Shown one piece after another: positions 35,422-46,662 of a stretch of 64,000 bases of DNA. The stretch is taken from NCBI RefSeq assembly GCF_022024275.1, contig NZ_CP091804.1, positions 930,001-994,000 on the forward strand, given 5' to 3'. Position 1 is the first letter of the stretch, and every line of letters starts with the position of its first letter. The DNA is from Sphingopyxis sp. BSN-002. GTDB lineage: Bacteria; Pseudomonadota; Alphaproteobacteria; Sphingomonadales; Sphingomonadaceae. Under the pieces are notes generated by a model. That model made no database searches and was not told the DNA's origin. It saw nothing but the letters and a program-made list of their open reading frames with translations. Made by a program: the position numbers and the translations under genes.

Positions 35422-35498
35422 CGGGACGTAGCGCAGCCTGGTAGCGCATCACACTGGGGGTGTGGGGGTCGGAGGTTCGAATCCTCTCGTCCCGACCA
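35422..35498 (+). tRNA. tRNA-Pro (GGG)
   Basis: A full cloverleaf: acceptor CGGGACG/CGTCCCG, D-arm GCGCAGCCTGGTAGCGC, anticodon loop CTGGGGG with anticodon GGG, T-loop TTCGAAT, discriminator A and encoded CCA (35496-35498). C1-G72 is the usual bacterial tRNA-Pro feature. Confidence 0.97.
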
Positions 35499-35542
35499 AT
35501 TTCAACCGCGGGTTCGCGGTTCGTACCGGAAGCGAGGGCGCG

Positions 35543-36283
35543 ATGCAGGCAAGCGTGCTGATCGTCATAGCCGCTTTCCTCACCTCCATTCTCTCGGGCA
35601 TTTTCGGCATGGCCGGCGGCATCGTCTTCATGGGCGTGCTGACATGGCTGTTGCCGGCGGCCCTCGCCCTAGCGCTCCACGGCGTCATCCAGTTCGCATC
35701 GAACCTCTGGCGTTTCCTGCTGCATCGGCGCCACGTTGTCTGGCCGGTACTGGTCTGGTTTGCAGTCGGCTCGGCGGCATCGCTCGGCCTTTTCTCGCTG
35801 ATCGTTTTCGCGCCGACCAAATTCCTCGTCTTCCTGGGCCTTGGCCTGACCCCGATCCTCGTCTGGCTTCCCGAACGCTGGATCCGCCTCGACGCGGCCA
35901 AACCCCTGCACGCGCTGGGCGGGGGCTTTGTCTCGAACGGCGTCTCGCTCATCTCCGGCGTGTCGGGCCCGGTCAGCGACCTGCTGTTCGTCAACACCGG
36001 CCTCAACCGCCATCAGGTCGTCGCGACCAAGGCAGTGATGCAGGCGATGGGCCACGCCTCGAAGATTCTTGTCTATGGCGGCCTGCTGCTGAGCCCCGCC
36101 GCGCGTGAAGCCATCGCGCTCCCGGCGACGCTGATCGCCATTGCGGCCTCGATGGCCGGCATCACGGTCGGCGGCTATATTCTCGACCGGATCAGCGACG
36201 CGCAGTTCCGCACCATGCGCCGCTGGCTCGTCACCCTCGTCGGCCTGACGTTTCTGGTCCAGGCGGCGCTGCTCGTCCTGTGA
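35543..36283 (+). CDS. TSUP-family (TauE/SafE-like) membrane permease
   Basis: The 246-residue protein has about seven to eight helices and the two inverted halves typical of TauE/SafE: SILSGIFGMAGGIVFMGVLT early and SGVSGPVSDLLFVNTGLNRH later. Members move sulfur-containing organics or sulfite, but substrate is not predictable. ATG 35543 follows GAAGCGAGGG. Starting at 35462 would begin inside tRNA-Pro and is rejected. It is followed by a bidirectional terminator. Confidence 0.88.
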   Translation: MQASVLIVIAAFLTSILSGIFGMAGGIVFMGVLTWLLPAALALALHGVIQFASNLWRFLLHRRHVVWPVLVWFAVGSAASLGLFSLIVFAPTKFLVFLGLGLTPILVWLPERWIRLDAAKPLHALGGGFVSNGVSLISGVSGPVSDLLFVNTGLNRHQVVATKAVMQAMGHASKILVYGGLLLSPAAREAIALPATLIAIAASMAGITVGGYILDRISDAQFRTMRRWLVTLVGLTFLVQAALLVL

Positions 36284-36306
36284 TCCCCGGCACGCGGCCG
36301 GGGATC
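36282..36306. terminator. Bidirectional terminator between convergent genes
   Basis: GATCCCCGGC and GCCGGGGATC form a perfect 10-pair stem with an ACGCG loop between the stops of the TSUP and EF-hand genes, starting at the last base of the TSUP stop. Confidence 0.75.
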
Positions 36307-36319
36307 ATCGCTTTCCTTG

Positions 36320-36673
36320 TCAGTTCGCGTCCGAAGGTCCCTCCTGGGGTGCATCCGGCGCGCTGTCCTGCGGCGGGGCCGACGCGCGCGCCTTGCGCAT
36401 CGCTTCGAGTTCGCCCTTGTCGATGAAGCCGTCGCCATTGGCGTCGAGATGCTTGAAGAAGATATCGATCTTCTCGGGTGCCGCGAGCGACGGATCGCCC
36501 TGCCGCTGCGCCCGCATCTCCGCCATCTTGGTGACCTCGGCCTTGTCGAGCTTGCCGTCGCCGTTGGTGTCGATCATCGCAAACATCCGCCCGCCGTCCT
36601 GGGGCGGCTGAGCCGAAGCCAGCACCGGAGCGGCCAGGGCGGCCGAAACCGCGACCATCATCAATTTCTTCAT
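36320..36673 (-). CDS. Secreted EF-hand protein
   Basis: The 117-residue protein has a signal peptide (ending VLASAQ) and two EF-hand calcium loops, DTNGDGKLDKAE and DANGDGFIDKGE, with canonical acidic positions 1, 3, 5 and 12. The tail is proline- and aspartate-rich. It is probably a periplasmic calcium-binding protein; no partner is identified. The terminator at 36282 serves its 3' end too. Confidence 0.9.
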   Translation of the reverse strand: MKKLMMVAVSAALAAPVLASAQPPQDGGRMFAMIDTNGDGKLDKAEVTKMAEMRAQRQGDPSLAAPEKIDIFFKHLDANGDGFIDKGELEAMRKARASAPPQDSAPDAPQEGPSDAN

Positions 36674-36771
36674 TTCATGTCCTTTTGTTCATCCCGGCGA
36701 ACGCGCCGTACGGCCCCGCGCGGACATGGCGGCGCGGATGTCGCAAAACTATGGCAGCCGCACTCGGTTCG

Positions 36772-37749
36772 TCACGGACGAAGCACGACCTTTCCGATTA
36801 CCTCGCGCCGTTCGAGCATCGCGAACGCCTCGCGCCAGTCGGCAAGATCAAGCGCGGCATGCACATGCGGCCGGATCCGGCCTTCCGCCGCCAGCGCGTC
36901 GATCGCCGCGACATTCTCCGCGCCGCGGTCCGGGAAACGGCGCCCATATTCGCCGGCGCGCACGCCGACCACCGAGAATCCCTTGATCAGCGGCATATTG
37001 ACCGACACTTTGGGAATCCGGCCCGAAGCAAATCCGATCACGAGCAGACGTCCGCCGAAGGCGATACAACGCGTCGATTCATCGAACACGTCGCCGCCCA
37101 CGGGGTCGAAAATCACGTCGGCGCCCTTTCCGCCGGTCAGCGCCTTCACTTCCTCGCGAAAGCCCGGTTCGGCCGCGATCACCGCATCGGGGCCATAGAA
37201 CTTCACGATCGCATCGCGCTTCGCCGCGCTGCTCGCCGCAGCGATCACCTTCGCGCCGAGTGCTTTCGCCAGATCGACCGTCGCCAATCCGACGCCCCCT
37301 GCCGCGCCATGAACCAGCAACGTCTCGCCTGCCTCGATCTTCCCGCAGCGGACGAGCGCGACATAGGCAGTGAGATACGCGACCGGATAGGCCGCGGCCT
37401 CTTCCCAACCCAGCGCGTCAGGCTTGGGCCGGAGCGCGCCGGCGGGAACCAGCGTATATTCGGCCATCGCTCCAAACCGGTTGCCGCCGACGACCGCATC
37501 GCCCGCGCGCCAGCCGGCAACGCCCTCACCCACCGCATCGACCTCGCCGGCGAACTCCAACCCCGACACAAAAGGCAGGTCGGGCTTCAACTGATAGCCG
37601 CCTCCGGTCATCAGCAGGTCCGGAAAATTGACCGCCGCCGCACGCACACGGACGCGCACTTCGCCCGGCCCCGGCTCGGGCACCGGAAGGTCAACAACCG
37701 CCGCACCGGCATGATCGGGCAACAACGCACGCACCTGCAAAGCCCGCAT
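36772..37749 (-). CDS. NADPH:quinone oxidoreductase (MDR superfamily)
   Basis: From ATG 37749 the protein has 325 residues with the quinone-reductase pattern: NFPDLLMTGGGYQLKPDLPF, GLEFAGEV, and the nucleotide loop VHGAAGGVGLATVDLA. The cysteine/histidine zinc ligands of alcohol dehydrogenases are absent, as usual for this branch. It likely reduces quinones or enoyl compounds with NADPH. A TTGTAGGAAAG element lies just upstream (37760-37770), the same 11 bases as before the XRE gene. Confidence 0.92.
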   Translation of the reverse strand: MRALQVRALLPDHAGAAVVDLPVPEPGPGEVRVRVRAAAVNFPDLLMTGGGYQLKPDLPFVSGLEFAGEVDAVGEGVAGWRAGDAVVGGNRFGAMAEYTLVPAGALRPKPDALGWEEAAAYPVAYLTAYVALVRCGKIEAGETLLVHGAAGGVGLATVDLAKALGAKVIAAASSAAKRDAIVKFYGPDAVIAAEPGFREEVKALTGGKGADVIFDPVGGDVFDESTRCIAFGGRLLVIGFASGRIPKVSVNMPLIKGFSVVGVRAGEYGRRFPDRGAENVAAIDALAAEGRIRPHVHAALDLADWREAFAMLERREVIGKVVLRP

Positions 37750-37821
37750 CAAGAAAAGCCTTTCCTACAATGTACCTATATGGTTCGTTATTATTATTGC
37801 AATAACCGGAAGGAGCGAATC

Positions 37822-38391
37822 ATGCCAAGACCAGATCCTTCGATCAACGACGCCGACGCGTTGATCGATGCCGTCATCGACCGCGAAGGCCGATATGTAA
37901 ACCACCCCGCCGACCGCGGCGGCCCCACCTGCTGGGGAATCACCGAAGCGGTCGCACGCGCGCAAGGGTTTGACGGCTGCATGCGCGACCTGCCGCGCGC
38001 CGAGGCGGCCGCTATCTATCGCCGTCTCTATTGGCTGCGCCCCGGCTTCGACAAGGTTGCCCTTCGCGCGCCGAAGATCGCGGGCGAGTTGTTCGATACC
38101 GGCGTCAACATGGGCACCGGCACCGCCGCCGGCTTCCTCCAGCGCGCGCTCAACGCGCTCAACCGTGCCGCACGCGACTATCCCGACATTGCCGTCGATC
38201 GCGAGATCGGCCCGCGCACATTATCGGCGCTCGACGGCTTCCTGAAAGCCCGCGGCAAGAGCGGCGAAATCGTGCTCCTCCGGGCGATGGAAGCGCTGCA
38301 GGGCGAACGTTACATCGCGCTCGCCGAACGCCGTCCGAGCCAGGAGGCCTTTCTCTATGGCTGGCTCGCCAATCGCATCGGCCCGGACTGA
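37822..38391 (+). CDS. Glycoside hydrolase family 108 endolysin
   Basis: The 189-residue muramidase has the GH108 catalytic region REGRYVNHPADRGGPTCWGI, with E22 as the probable catalytic acid. A C-terminal peptidoglycan-binding part includes VDREIGPRTLSAL. Such enzymes are phage endolysins, also called secretion activator proteins. No signal peptide is present, so export would need the holin encoded next. ATG 37822 has GAAGGAGCG upstream. The promoter region (37753-37821) is notably AT-rich for this genome. Confidence 0.88.
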   Translation: MPRPDPSINDADALIDAVIDREGRYVNHPADRGGPTCWGITEAVARAQGFDGCMRDLPRAEAAAIYRRLYWLRPGFDKVALRAPKIAGELFDTGVNMGTGTAAGFLQRALNALNRAARDYPDIAVDREIGPRTLSALDGFLKARGKSGEIVLLRAMEALQGERYIALAERRPSQEAFLYGWLANRIGPD

Positions 38392-38452
38392 CGCGGCAGC
38401 TGCCGCCTCGAGGCTGAACTTCACTGAACTTTGACGACAAAGGAACACCGGA

Positions 38453-38866
38453 ATGAGCATCATCGAAGGCCTGATCGGCCCCGTCGCCAAGCTGATCGAC
38501 AAGATCATCCCCGACCCCGAAGCACGCGACCGCGCGAAACTTGAGCTGCTGAAGCTCGAGGGCAGTCAGGAAATGGAAGCGATCAAGACGCGAATGACTG
38601 CGATCGTTGCCGAAGCCAACAGCGCCGACCCCTGGACCAGCCGCGCGCGGCCGAGCTTCCTCTATGTCATGTATGCGCTGTTGCTCTGGGCGATCCCGAT
38701 GGGTCTGATCGCCGCCGCACGGCCCGATATGGCGAAGGGCATCGCCGAAGGGATGAACGCCTATCTCGCGGGCATTCCCGAGCCGCTCTATGCGCTCTTC
38801 GGGACGGGCTATCTGGGGTACACCGCGGCACGGGCGTGGGGGAAGGCGAAAGGGGTCGAGGGCTAA
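38453..38866 (+). CDS. Holin-like protein (3TM family)
   Basis: The 137-residue protein starts with an amphipathic part (IIEGLIGPVAKLIDKIIPDP), a charged helix and WTSRARPSFLYVMYALLLWAIP. Two hydrophobic segments are clear (about 70-88 and 105-125), and the layout resembles phage holins of the 3TM family. Holins release endolysin to the cell wall. It follows the GH108 gene by 61 bases. No phage structural genes are present, so this is an orphan lysis cassette. It overlaps the convergent START gene by four bases. Confidence 0.75.
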   Translation: MSIIEGLIGPVAKLIDKIIPDPEARDRAKLELLKLEGSQEMEAIKTRMTAIVAEANSADPWTSRARPSFLYVMYALLLWAIPMGLIAAARPDMAKGIAEGMNAYLAGIPEPLYALFGTGYLGYTAARAWGKAKGVEG

Positions 38867-39335
38867 ACCTCAACCACCCCGGCCAGGTTCGCGAGCGAGC
38901 TATTCAGCCCCTCGACATGGTCCTTCGCCGAAATACCCGGCGGCACGTGATGCGCATCGATCGTGACCAGCGTGCCGCCGCTCTGCCGCGACAGATACCA
39001 GTGCATTTCCATCGTCCCCGAAAAGCGCGGATCGTCGGATTCGAATTCGACCTGCCACACCACCAGCCGCCCGTCGTCGAGCGTCGGAATATAGACTTCC
39101 ACGACGTCACTGTCGTCGTCGCTCTTGGTCTCGACATCGGCGTCGTCGAAAGTCAGCCGCATCAAAAAGCCGCCGCCCGCGCGCAGGTCGACATGCTCGA
39201 ACGTCCCCGTCGCTCCCTCGGGCGGCAACCATTGCGCGAGCGTCGCCGCGCTCGTGAACGCGGCAAAGACATCGACCAGGGGCGCGGCGATCAGCCGCTC
39301 GGCATGATCGATGCGCCGCGTCTTCTTGGTCGGTT

Positions 39336-39339
<4 letters not shown>
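38863..39339 (-). CDS. AHSA1-type SRPBCC protein
   Basis: The 158-residue protein has the Activator-of-Hsp90-like START fold: [31 protein letters not shown], then [12 protein letters not shown] and the C-terminal helix [20 protein letters not shown]. Such proteins bind hydrophobic ligands; many are of unknown role. The start ATG overlaps the alaS stop (ATGA), so it is translated with alaS, a common but unexplained neighbour pairing. Confidence 0.88.
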
Positions 39340-41978
<2,639 letters not shown>

Positions 41979-42041
41979 GCGCGCGATCTAGTGCGGCACG
42001 CCACGTTTCTCAAGCATTTCGAACGGGAATACCGAGGCGGG

Positions 42042-42779
42042 TCATCGTGCGCACAGCCCGTCGAGTTCTTCGTCGGTCAGGCCCTGCTGGTCGACAAGCG
42101 CCTGCGCGATATACTGCACGTCATATTGCGAGATTCGATACTCGTTTTCGCGGACCCGCTGGAGGAGGATGCCTCCGCAGGTGCCCGCGATGCCGGGATG
42201 ATCGTCCCAGACCGAAAAATAGACATAGGCGCCGGGATAGGCGGCCCAGTCGGGATTGTTGATCCACCGGACGAATTTCGGCGTCAGCGCGCCGTTGGTT
42301 CCCGTCCGGTTTCTGACCACGTCATTGTGCAGCGATGTCCATTGCGCGTCGGTGATTTCGATGATCGGATCCATCATCGCAATCCCCGCCTTGTCGCCGC
42401 GGTCGAGCCGGTCGAGAAAGCGCGTGGCATATACTGTCGCATTGCTCGTTTCGGCCGTGCTGGCGACCCAGTCGGCAGGAACCGGCTTGTAGGGGTCGGT
42501 AGCCGGGTTGAAACAAAAGAATACCTGCTGGAATTTCTCGATCACCATGAGGTTGCGTGCTGTGTCGACGCGGCTATCGAAATTGTGGCGGCCGAACCGG
42601 ACGCTCTGGCTGCCGCAACGCTTTTCCGCGGCGACCTTGATGCGGTCGACGATGGTGGTCATCTCGCCCGAATCGAACGTCGTCACCGATGCGGTATAAC
42701 GGTTGCCCACCGTCGCCTCGATCCGGATGTCCGGCGCGGTCGGTGCTGCCAGTAACAACGCAAGAGCCAAGGCTGCCAT
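42042..42779 (-). CDS. Secreted protein of unknown function (DUF4019-like C-terminus)
   Basis: From ATG 42779 the protein has 245 residues with a signal peptide (MAALALALLLAAPTAPD). The first part carries paired cysteines (RCGSQSVRFG and FFCFNPATD). The second half, YATRFLDRLDRGDKAGIAMM through CGGILLQRVRENEYRISQYD, looks like a DUF4019 domain, but distantly. The function is unknown. It lies downstream of a second secreted protein of similar build (42873-43463), so the two may be ancient relatives. Confidence 0.75.
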   Translation of the reverse strand: MAALALALLLAAPTAPDIRIEATVGNRYTASVTTFDSGEMTTIVDRIKVAAEKRCGSQSVRFGRHNFDSRVDTARNLMVIEKFQQVFFCFNPATDPYKPVPADWVASTAETSNATVYATRFLDRLDRGDKAGIAMMDPIIEITDAQWTSLHNDVVRNRTGTNGALTPKFVRWINNPDWAAYPGAYVYFSVWDDHPGIAGTCGGILLQRVRENEYRISQYDVQYIAQALVDQQGLTDEELDGLCAR

Positions 42780-42872
42780 GTTGATCTTTCCCCACAGGTC
42801 GTGCCGCCCCCCGGCGACGCGGGCCGTTGTGCGCAGCGCTGCCCCGCCGCGCAAGCCCAATTTTCCGGCCGG

Positions 42873-43463
42873 TCAAAAGGCGGTCGCGATCCCTTTTCCC
42901 AGATAGCAGGGCAGCTGGCGCAAGACGTCGGCCTTGGGCACGCCGTCCTCCATCAGTTCGGGCGGCACCTCGGACGTGTCGATCCGCACCACGGTAAAGG
43001 GGTCGCCCGGCTTGGCCCGATGAACGGCGACATATCCGCAATCCATCGTCCCATCCTTGCGGTCACCGCGAAAATCGAAGGCCGCATAGAGGCCGGGCGG
43101 CTGCCCCGCCGGATCGAGATACCAGCTGAGGCGGAGGATGCGAATCTGGCCGTCGGCCCACAGGGTCGGGCGCTTGCGCTGATTCATTTCCCACTCGAGC
43201 CGCGGGTTCGATGCCTGGAACGACAGGCGCAGCATGGCGTAGGCGGCCGCAAAGTCGCGTTTCGCCAGAGCCATGGTGTAACTTGCAAAGCGGTCGACCG
43301 CGCCTTCCTCGTCGGCCGGCGCGGGACTGAAGCTGACGCCCTCCGGTACGACGACATCGCGCTCGACCTCGGGCGCGACGGTCGGCGGCGCTGCGATTGC
43401 GGCCGGAACGCCCATCAGCAGGATCGCGACCGCCAATGTGGCACGCGTCCGGTCAATAGCCAT
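42873..43463 (-). CDS. Secreted protein, DUF4019-like
   Basis: The 196-residue protein has a signal peptide (ATLAVAILLMGVPAAIAAP) and a domain with FASYTMALAKRDFAAAYAML, LRLSWYLDPAGQPPGLYAAF and DCGYVAVHR. The helix-plus-sheet order resembles DUF4019, tentatively. Start ATG 43463 overlaps the end of the GST gene by 11 bases. It is thus in one run with the agmatinase-like, GST and second secreted gene, though no shared pathway is obvious. Confidence 0.75.
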   Translation of the reverse strand: MAIDRTRATLAVAILLMGVPAAIAAPPTVAPEVERDVVVPEGVSFSPAPADEEGAVDRFASYTMALAKRDFAAAYAMLRLSFQASNPRLEWEMNQRKRPTLWADGQIRILRLSWYLDPAGQPPGLYAAFDFRGDRKDGTMDCGYVAVHRAKPGDPFTVVRIDTSEVPPELMEDGVPKADVLRQLPCYLGKGIATAF

Positions 43464-44079
43464 AATAGGCGCCGCCCTTTTCGCGAGCGCGTCGCCAAGC
43501 GGGCCGGTCGTGGCAGCGGTTCACGAAATCTGCGAGCTTCGGATAGCGCGGCGCCATGCCCTGCATGATCGCGATCTCGGCCGGAAAGCTCAGCATGATG
43601 TCGGCGGCCGACAGGCTGTCGCCGATGAAGTGCCCGTTCGGGCCGACACGGCTTTCCATATAGGCGAAATGCGAATCGAGCTGTTGCGCGATACGTGGCT
43701 CGATCACCGCCGCCGCCTCGCCGATCCGCGCGGTGTAGAGGCGAAGCAGGATCGGCGTCATGGCGGAACCTTCGGCAAAGTGCAGCCATTCGAGATGGCT
43801 GATATGCTCGTCGGTACCGCGCGGAGGGACGAGGTCGCCGCCGCCATGCCGTTCGCACAGATATTCGGTAATCGCACCCGATTCGGTGATCACGCGGCCA
43901 TTATCCTCGATCACCGGAGATTTTCCGAGCGGGTGTATGGCAAGCAGTTCAGGCGGCGCGAGGTTGGTGACGGGATCTCGGTCATAATATTTGACCTCGT
44001 ATGGCGCTCCGATCTCTTCGAGCAGCCAAAGGATGCGCTGCGAGCGGCTGTTGTTGAGGTGATGGACGATCAGGGTCAT
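43453..44079 (-). CDS. Glutathione S-transferase
   Basis: The 208-residue protein has a thioredoxin-like N-terminal domain (IVHHLNNSRSQRILWLLEEI, GKSPVIEDNGRVITESGAI with the cis-Pro and ES glutathione contacts) and an all-helical C-terminal domain with GDSLSAADIMLSFP. It conjugates or reduces using glutathione; substrate unknown. Its start overlaps the agmatinase-family gene stop (ATGA). Confidence 0.93.
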   Translation of the reverse strand: MTLIVHHLNNSRSQRILWLLEEIGAPYEVKYYDRDPVTNLAPPELLAIHPLGKSPVIEDNGRVITESGAITEYLCERHGGGDLVPPRGTDEHISHLEWLHFAEGSAMTPILLRLYTARIGEAAAVIEPRIAQQLDSHFAYMESRVGPNGHFIGDSLSAADIMLSFPAEIAIMQGMAPRYPKLADFVNRCHDRPAWRRAREKGGAYYGY

Positions 44080-44912
44080 CGCGTGTCTCCTTGAGGGGCC
44101 GGATTATAAATGCCGTTGCGGTCGATCAGCGCCGCAAGTTCACGCACCAGCTTGGCGCCGAGAATCGCGGTGACATCCCCGATATCCCGGCCGGGATGAT
44201 GCTCGACGATGTCGGCGCCGACGATCGGCGCGGTTTGCTTGTGCAACACCGCGAGTACCTCCCGAACCGTCAGCCCGCCTGGCTCGGGATGCGCGACGCC
44301 CGGCGCTGCGGAGGGGTCGAGCCCGTCGAGGTCGATCGAAATATAGAGTGGGCCATCGAGCACCGGCACCGCATCCGGGGAGAAGCCGGTCATCGGGATA
44401 ACCTCCACCCCGAAGCGCGCGGCCTGTGCGCGGCAATGACCGTTGAGCGTGCGGATGCCGACCTGCACGAGCCGCTTTGCGTGTCCGGCTTCGCAGATCC
44501 GCGCGAAAGGTGAGGCGTGGCTACGCGGATTTCCGCCGAAATCATCATAGAGATCGGGATGGGCGTCGAAGTGAAGGATTGTCACCGCGCCATGACAGGT
44601 CGCCGCAGCCTCGACGAGTGGAAAGGTCACGGCATGATCGCCGCCGAGCGCCAGCGGGACCTCGCCATCTTCGTGCAACATTGCGACATGGCGCCGGATC
44701 GCCGCATCGTCGCGCGGAGTGTCTTCGACAAGCGGTAAATCGCCGTCATCGGCAAATGCAATATCGACACCTATCTCGGGTCCGAGCTCACTTGCCAGAT
44801 TTCCGCGGTCGCTGTGCAGAGCCGCTCGGATAGCGGCCGGCCCTGCGGCAGCCCCGCGCTCAAAGCTGCTGTTTATGTCGGTAGGCAGGCCGAAAAGGCG
44901 GATCGCGGGCAT
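44076..44912 (-). CDS. Agmatinase/arginase-family ureohydrolase
   Basis: From ATG 44912 the protein has 278 residues and all manganese ligand motifs: GGDHAVT, DAHPDLYD and SIDLDGLDPS. The family cleaves guanidino groups to release urea from agmatine, arginine, formiminoglutamate or guanidino acids; the substrate here is not fixed by motifs. The extension to 45020 is rejected because it lacks the conserved start MPAIRLFGLPTD. Upstream bases 44913-45103 hold no gene. Confidence 0.88.
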   Translation of the reverse strand: MPAIRLFGLPTDINSSFERGAAAGPAAIRAALHSDRGNLASELGPEIGVDIAFADDGDLPLVEDTPRDDAAIRRHVAMLHEDGEVPLALGGDHAVTFPLVEAAATCHGAVTILHFDAHPDLYDDFGGNPRSHASPFARICEAGHAKRLVQVGIRTLNGHCRAQAARFGVEVIPMTGFSPDAVPVLDGPLYISIDLDGLDPSAAPGVAHPEPGGLTVREVLAVLHKQTAPIVGADIVEHHPGRDIGDVTAILGAKLVRELAALIDRNGIYNPAPQGDTR

Positions 44913-45047
44913 GCGCCGCTTGTAGCCGCTGTCAGGTCCCGCGCAAGGAACAACGGAACGAGGTTCAACGGCGGGCGGGCCGACCTGCAGGAGAGGGACA
45001 TATGCAGATTGCAGCCGCAAGGAAGCTGCCGGGCCCGCCGCCGTCGG

Positions 45048-45080
45048 CCGGCCGGTCCACAGGAGAGGGAAACCGGCCGG
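45048..45080 (-). terminator. Hairpin downstream of recA
   Basis: CCGGCCGGT and ACCGGCCGG form a perfect nine-pair stem with a 15-base loop, beginning 24 bases after the recA stop on the minus strand. No strong T-run follows, so it is a moderate terminator call. Confidence 0.45.
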
Positions 45081-45103
45081 ATGGCGTATTCATGCCGGGG
45101 CGT

Positions 45104-46186
45104 TCAGATGTTGCCGTCGTCTCCGTCATCGTCGGGACCGGCCATCATCTCTTCGGCCACCGCGTCGGTACGACCGCGAATGGCCGCTTCCAGCCGTTCG
45201 CGAAGTTCGGGATTCTCGGTCAGGAAGGTCTTCGCATTTTCGCGCCCCTGCCCGATGCGGATCGAGTCATAGCTGAACCACGCGCCCGATTTCTCGACGA
45301 GCCCGGCCTTGACGCCGATATCGAGGATTTCGCCGATCTTCGAAATGCCCTGCCCGTACATGATGTCGAACTCGACCTGCTTGAACGGTGGCGCGACCTT
45401 GTTCTTCACGACCTTGACCCGGGTCGTGTTGCCGACGATCTCGTCGCCATTCTTGATCTGGCCGGTACGACGGATATCGAGACGGACCGACGCATAGAAT
45501 TTGAGTGCGTTGCCGCCGGTCGTGGTTTCGGGATTGCCGTACATCACGCCGATCTTCATGCGCAGCTGGTTGATGAAGATCACCATGCAGCGCGAGCGGC
45601 TGATCGAGCCGGTGAGCTTGCGCAGCGACTGCGACATCAGGCGTGCCTGCAGGCCGACATGGCTGTCGCCCATCTCGCCCTCGATTTCGGCGCGCGGAAC
45701 GAGCGCGGCCACCGAGTCGACGACGAGCACGTCGATCGCGTTCGAGCGCACGAGCGTGTCGACGATTTCGAGCGCCTGCTCGCCGGTGTCGGGCTGCGAC
45801 ACGATCAGTTCGTCGATATTGACGCCGAGCTTGCGGGCGTAGACGGGGTCGAGCGCATGTTCGGCGTCGACGAAGGCGACGGTGCCGCCGGTCTTTTGCG
45901 CTTCGGCGAGCGTGTGCAAAGCCAGCGTAGTTTTGCCCGAGCTTTCGGGACCATAGATTTCGATGACGCGGCCGCGCGGCAAACCGCCGACACCGAGCGC
46001 GATGTCGAGACCGAGCGAACCGGTCGAGATCGCCTCCACCTGCATCGCTTCCTTCGAGCCCAGCTTCATTACCGAGCCCTTGCCGAACGCGCGATCGATC
46101 TGCGCGAGCGCGGCGTCGAGCGCCTTCTGCCTATCCGTTCCGTTCACTGATTTCCCCGATTCGACGAGTGACAATTGTCCGGCCAT
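45104..46186 (-). CDS. recA: Recombinase RecA
   Basis: The 360-residue RecA has Walker [14 protein letters not shown], the DNA-binding loops ([22 protein letters not shown]), and a typical acidic end ([10 protein letters not shown]). It pairs DNA strands in recombinational repair and triggers LexA self-cleavage. The start at 46186 gives [11 protein letters not shown], about 20 residues before the fold. An SOS box lies 77 to 91 bases upstream. Confidence 0.99.
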   Translation of the reverse strand: MAGQLSLVESGKSVNGTDRQKALDAALAQIDRAFGKGSVMKLGSKEAMQVEAISTGSLGLDIALGVGGLPRGRVIEIYGPESSGKTTLALHTLAEAQKTGGTVAFVDAEHALDPVYARKLGVNIDELIVSQPDTGEQALEIVDTLVRSNAIDVLVVDSVAALVPRAEIEGEMGDSHVGLQARLMSQSLRKLTGSISRSRCMVIFINQLRMKIGVMYGNPETTTGGNALKFYASVRLDIRRTGQIKNGDEIVGNTTRVKVVKNKVAPPFKQVEFDIMYGQGISKIGEILDIGVKAGLVEKSGAWFSYDSIRIGQGRENAKTFLTENPELRERLEAAIRGRTDAVAEEMMAGPDDDGDDGNI

Positions 46187-46262
46187 GACCGTCCCTTTCC
46201 AGCTCTAGAGCGACAGCAGAAGCATCGCAATGTCAGAGCTGTGTACGTTATTTGTTCTACGT

Positions 46263-46277
46263 GAACAAGTAGGGAAC
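46263..46277 (-). promoter_or_regulatory. LexA (SOS) box of recA
   Basis: GAAC-AAGTAGG-GAAC at 46263-46277 is an exact match to the alphaproteobacterial LexA direct-repeat consensus (GTTC-N7-GTTC on the recA strand). Another GTTC stands nearby at 46254. LexA bound here would block recA until DNA damage. Confidence 0.88.
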
Positions 46278-46308
46278 AAAAGAAATTTCGACCGGCGCAA
46301 GAAGCCCG

Positions 46309-46662
46309 CTATTCCGCCAAAAATCCGTTGAGCGTCGCTTCGATCTCGCTGAGCCGGAACGGCTTGGTCACCAGCATCCTGTGCGCATGCACGGCGGGAA
46401 TCACGTCACCCCCGCCCGAGGTGAACGCGAAGGGGATGTTTCGCTCGGCCAAGGCATCCGCGATCGGCCAACCTTTCTCGTCGCCGAGATTGATGTCGAT
46501 CAGCGCGGCGTCGACCGGCCCGGACCTGATGATTGCCAGCGCCTCCTCGTTCGTCGTCGCTTGCGCCGGCTCCGGCAACCCGAGAGCGTCGAACATGTCG
46601 ACCAGCATCATCCCGATCAGCACGTCATCCTCGACGAGCAGGATGCGGCGCCCCTCAGCCAT
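46309..46662 (-). CDS. Single-domain response regulator
   Basis: The 117-residue receiver has the acidic pocket EDD at 11-13, phospho-acceptor D56 (ALIDINLGD), and K in VTKPFRLSE. There is no output domain. The start ATG 46662 overlaps the cckA end by eight bases, so it is translated with cckA. It may take phosphate from the CckA relay or act as a phosphate sink. Confidence 0.9.
   Translation of the reverse strand: MAEGRRILLVEDDVLIGMMLVDMFDALGLPEPAQATTNEEALAIIRSGPVDAALIDINLGDEKGWPIADALAERNIPFAFTSGGGDVIPAVHAHRMLVTKPFRLSEIEATLNGFLAE

Noticed and set aside
35462-35542. An upstream start for the TSUP permease at 35462
   Set aside because: It lies inside tRNA-Pro. ATG 35543 has a ribosome binding site and begins right at the first membrane helix.
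44940-44965. A second SOS-like box (GAACAACGGAAC) upstream of the agmatinase-family gene
   Set aside because: The two GAAC words are only four bases apart instead of the seven required by the alphaproteobacterial LexA consensus.
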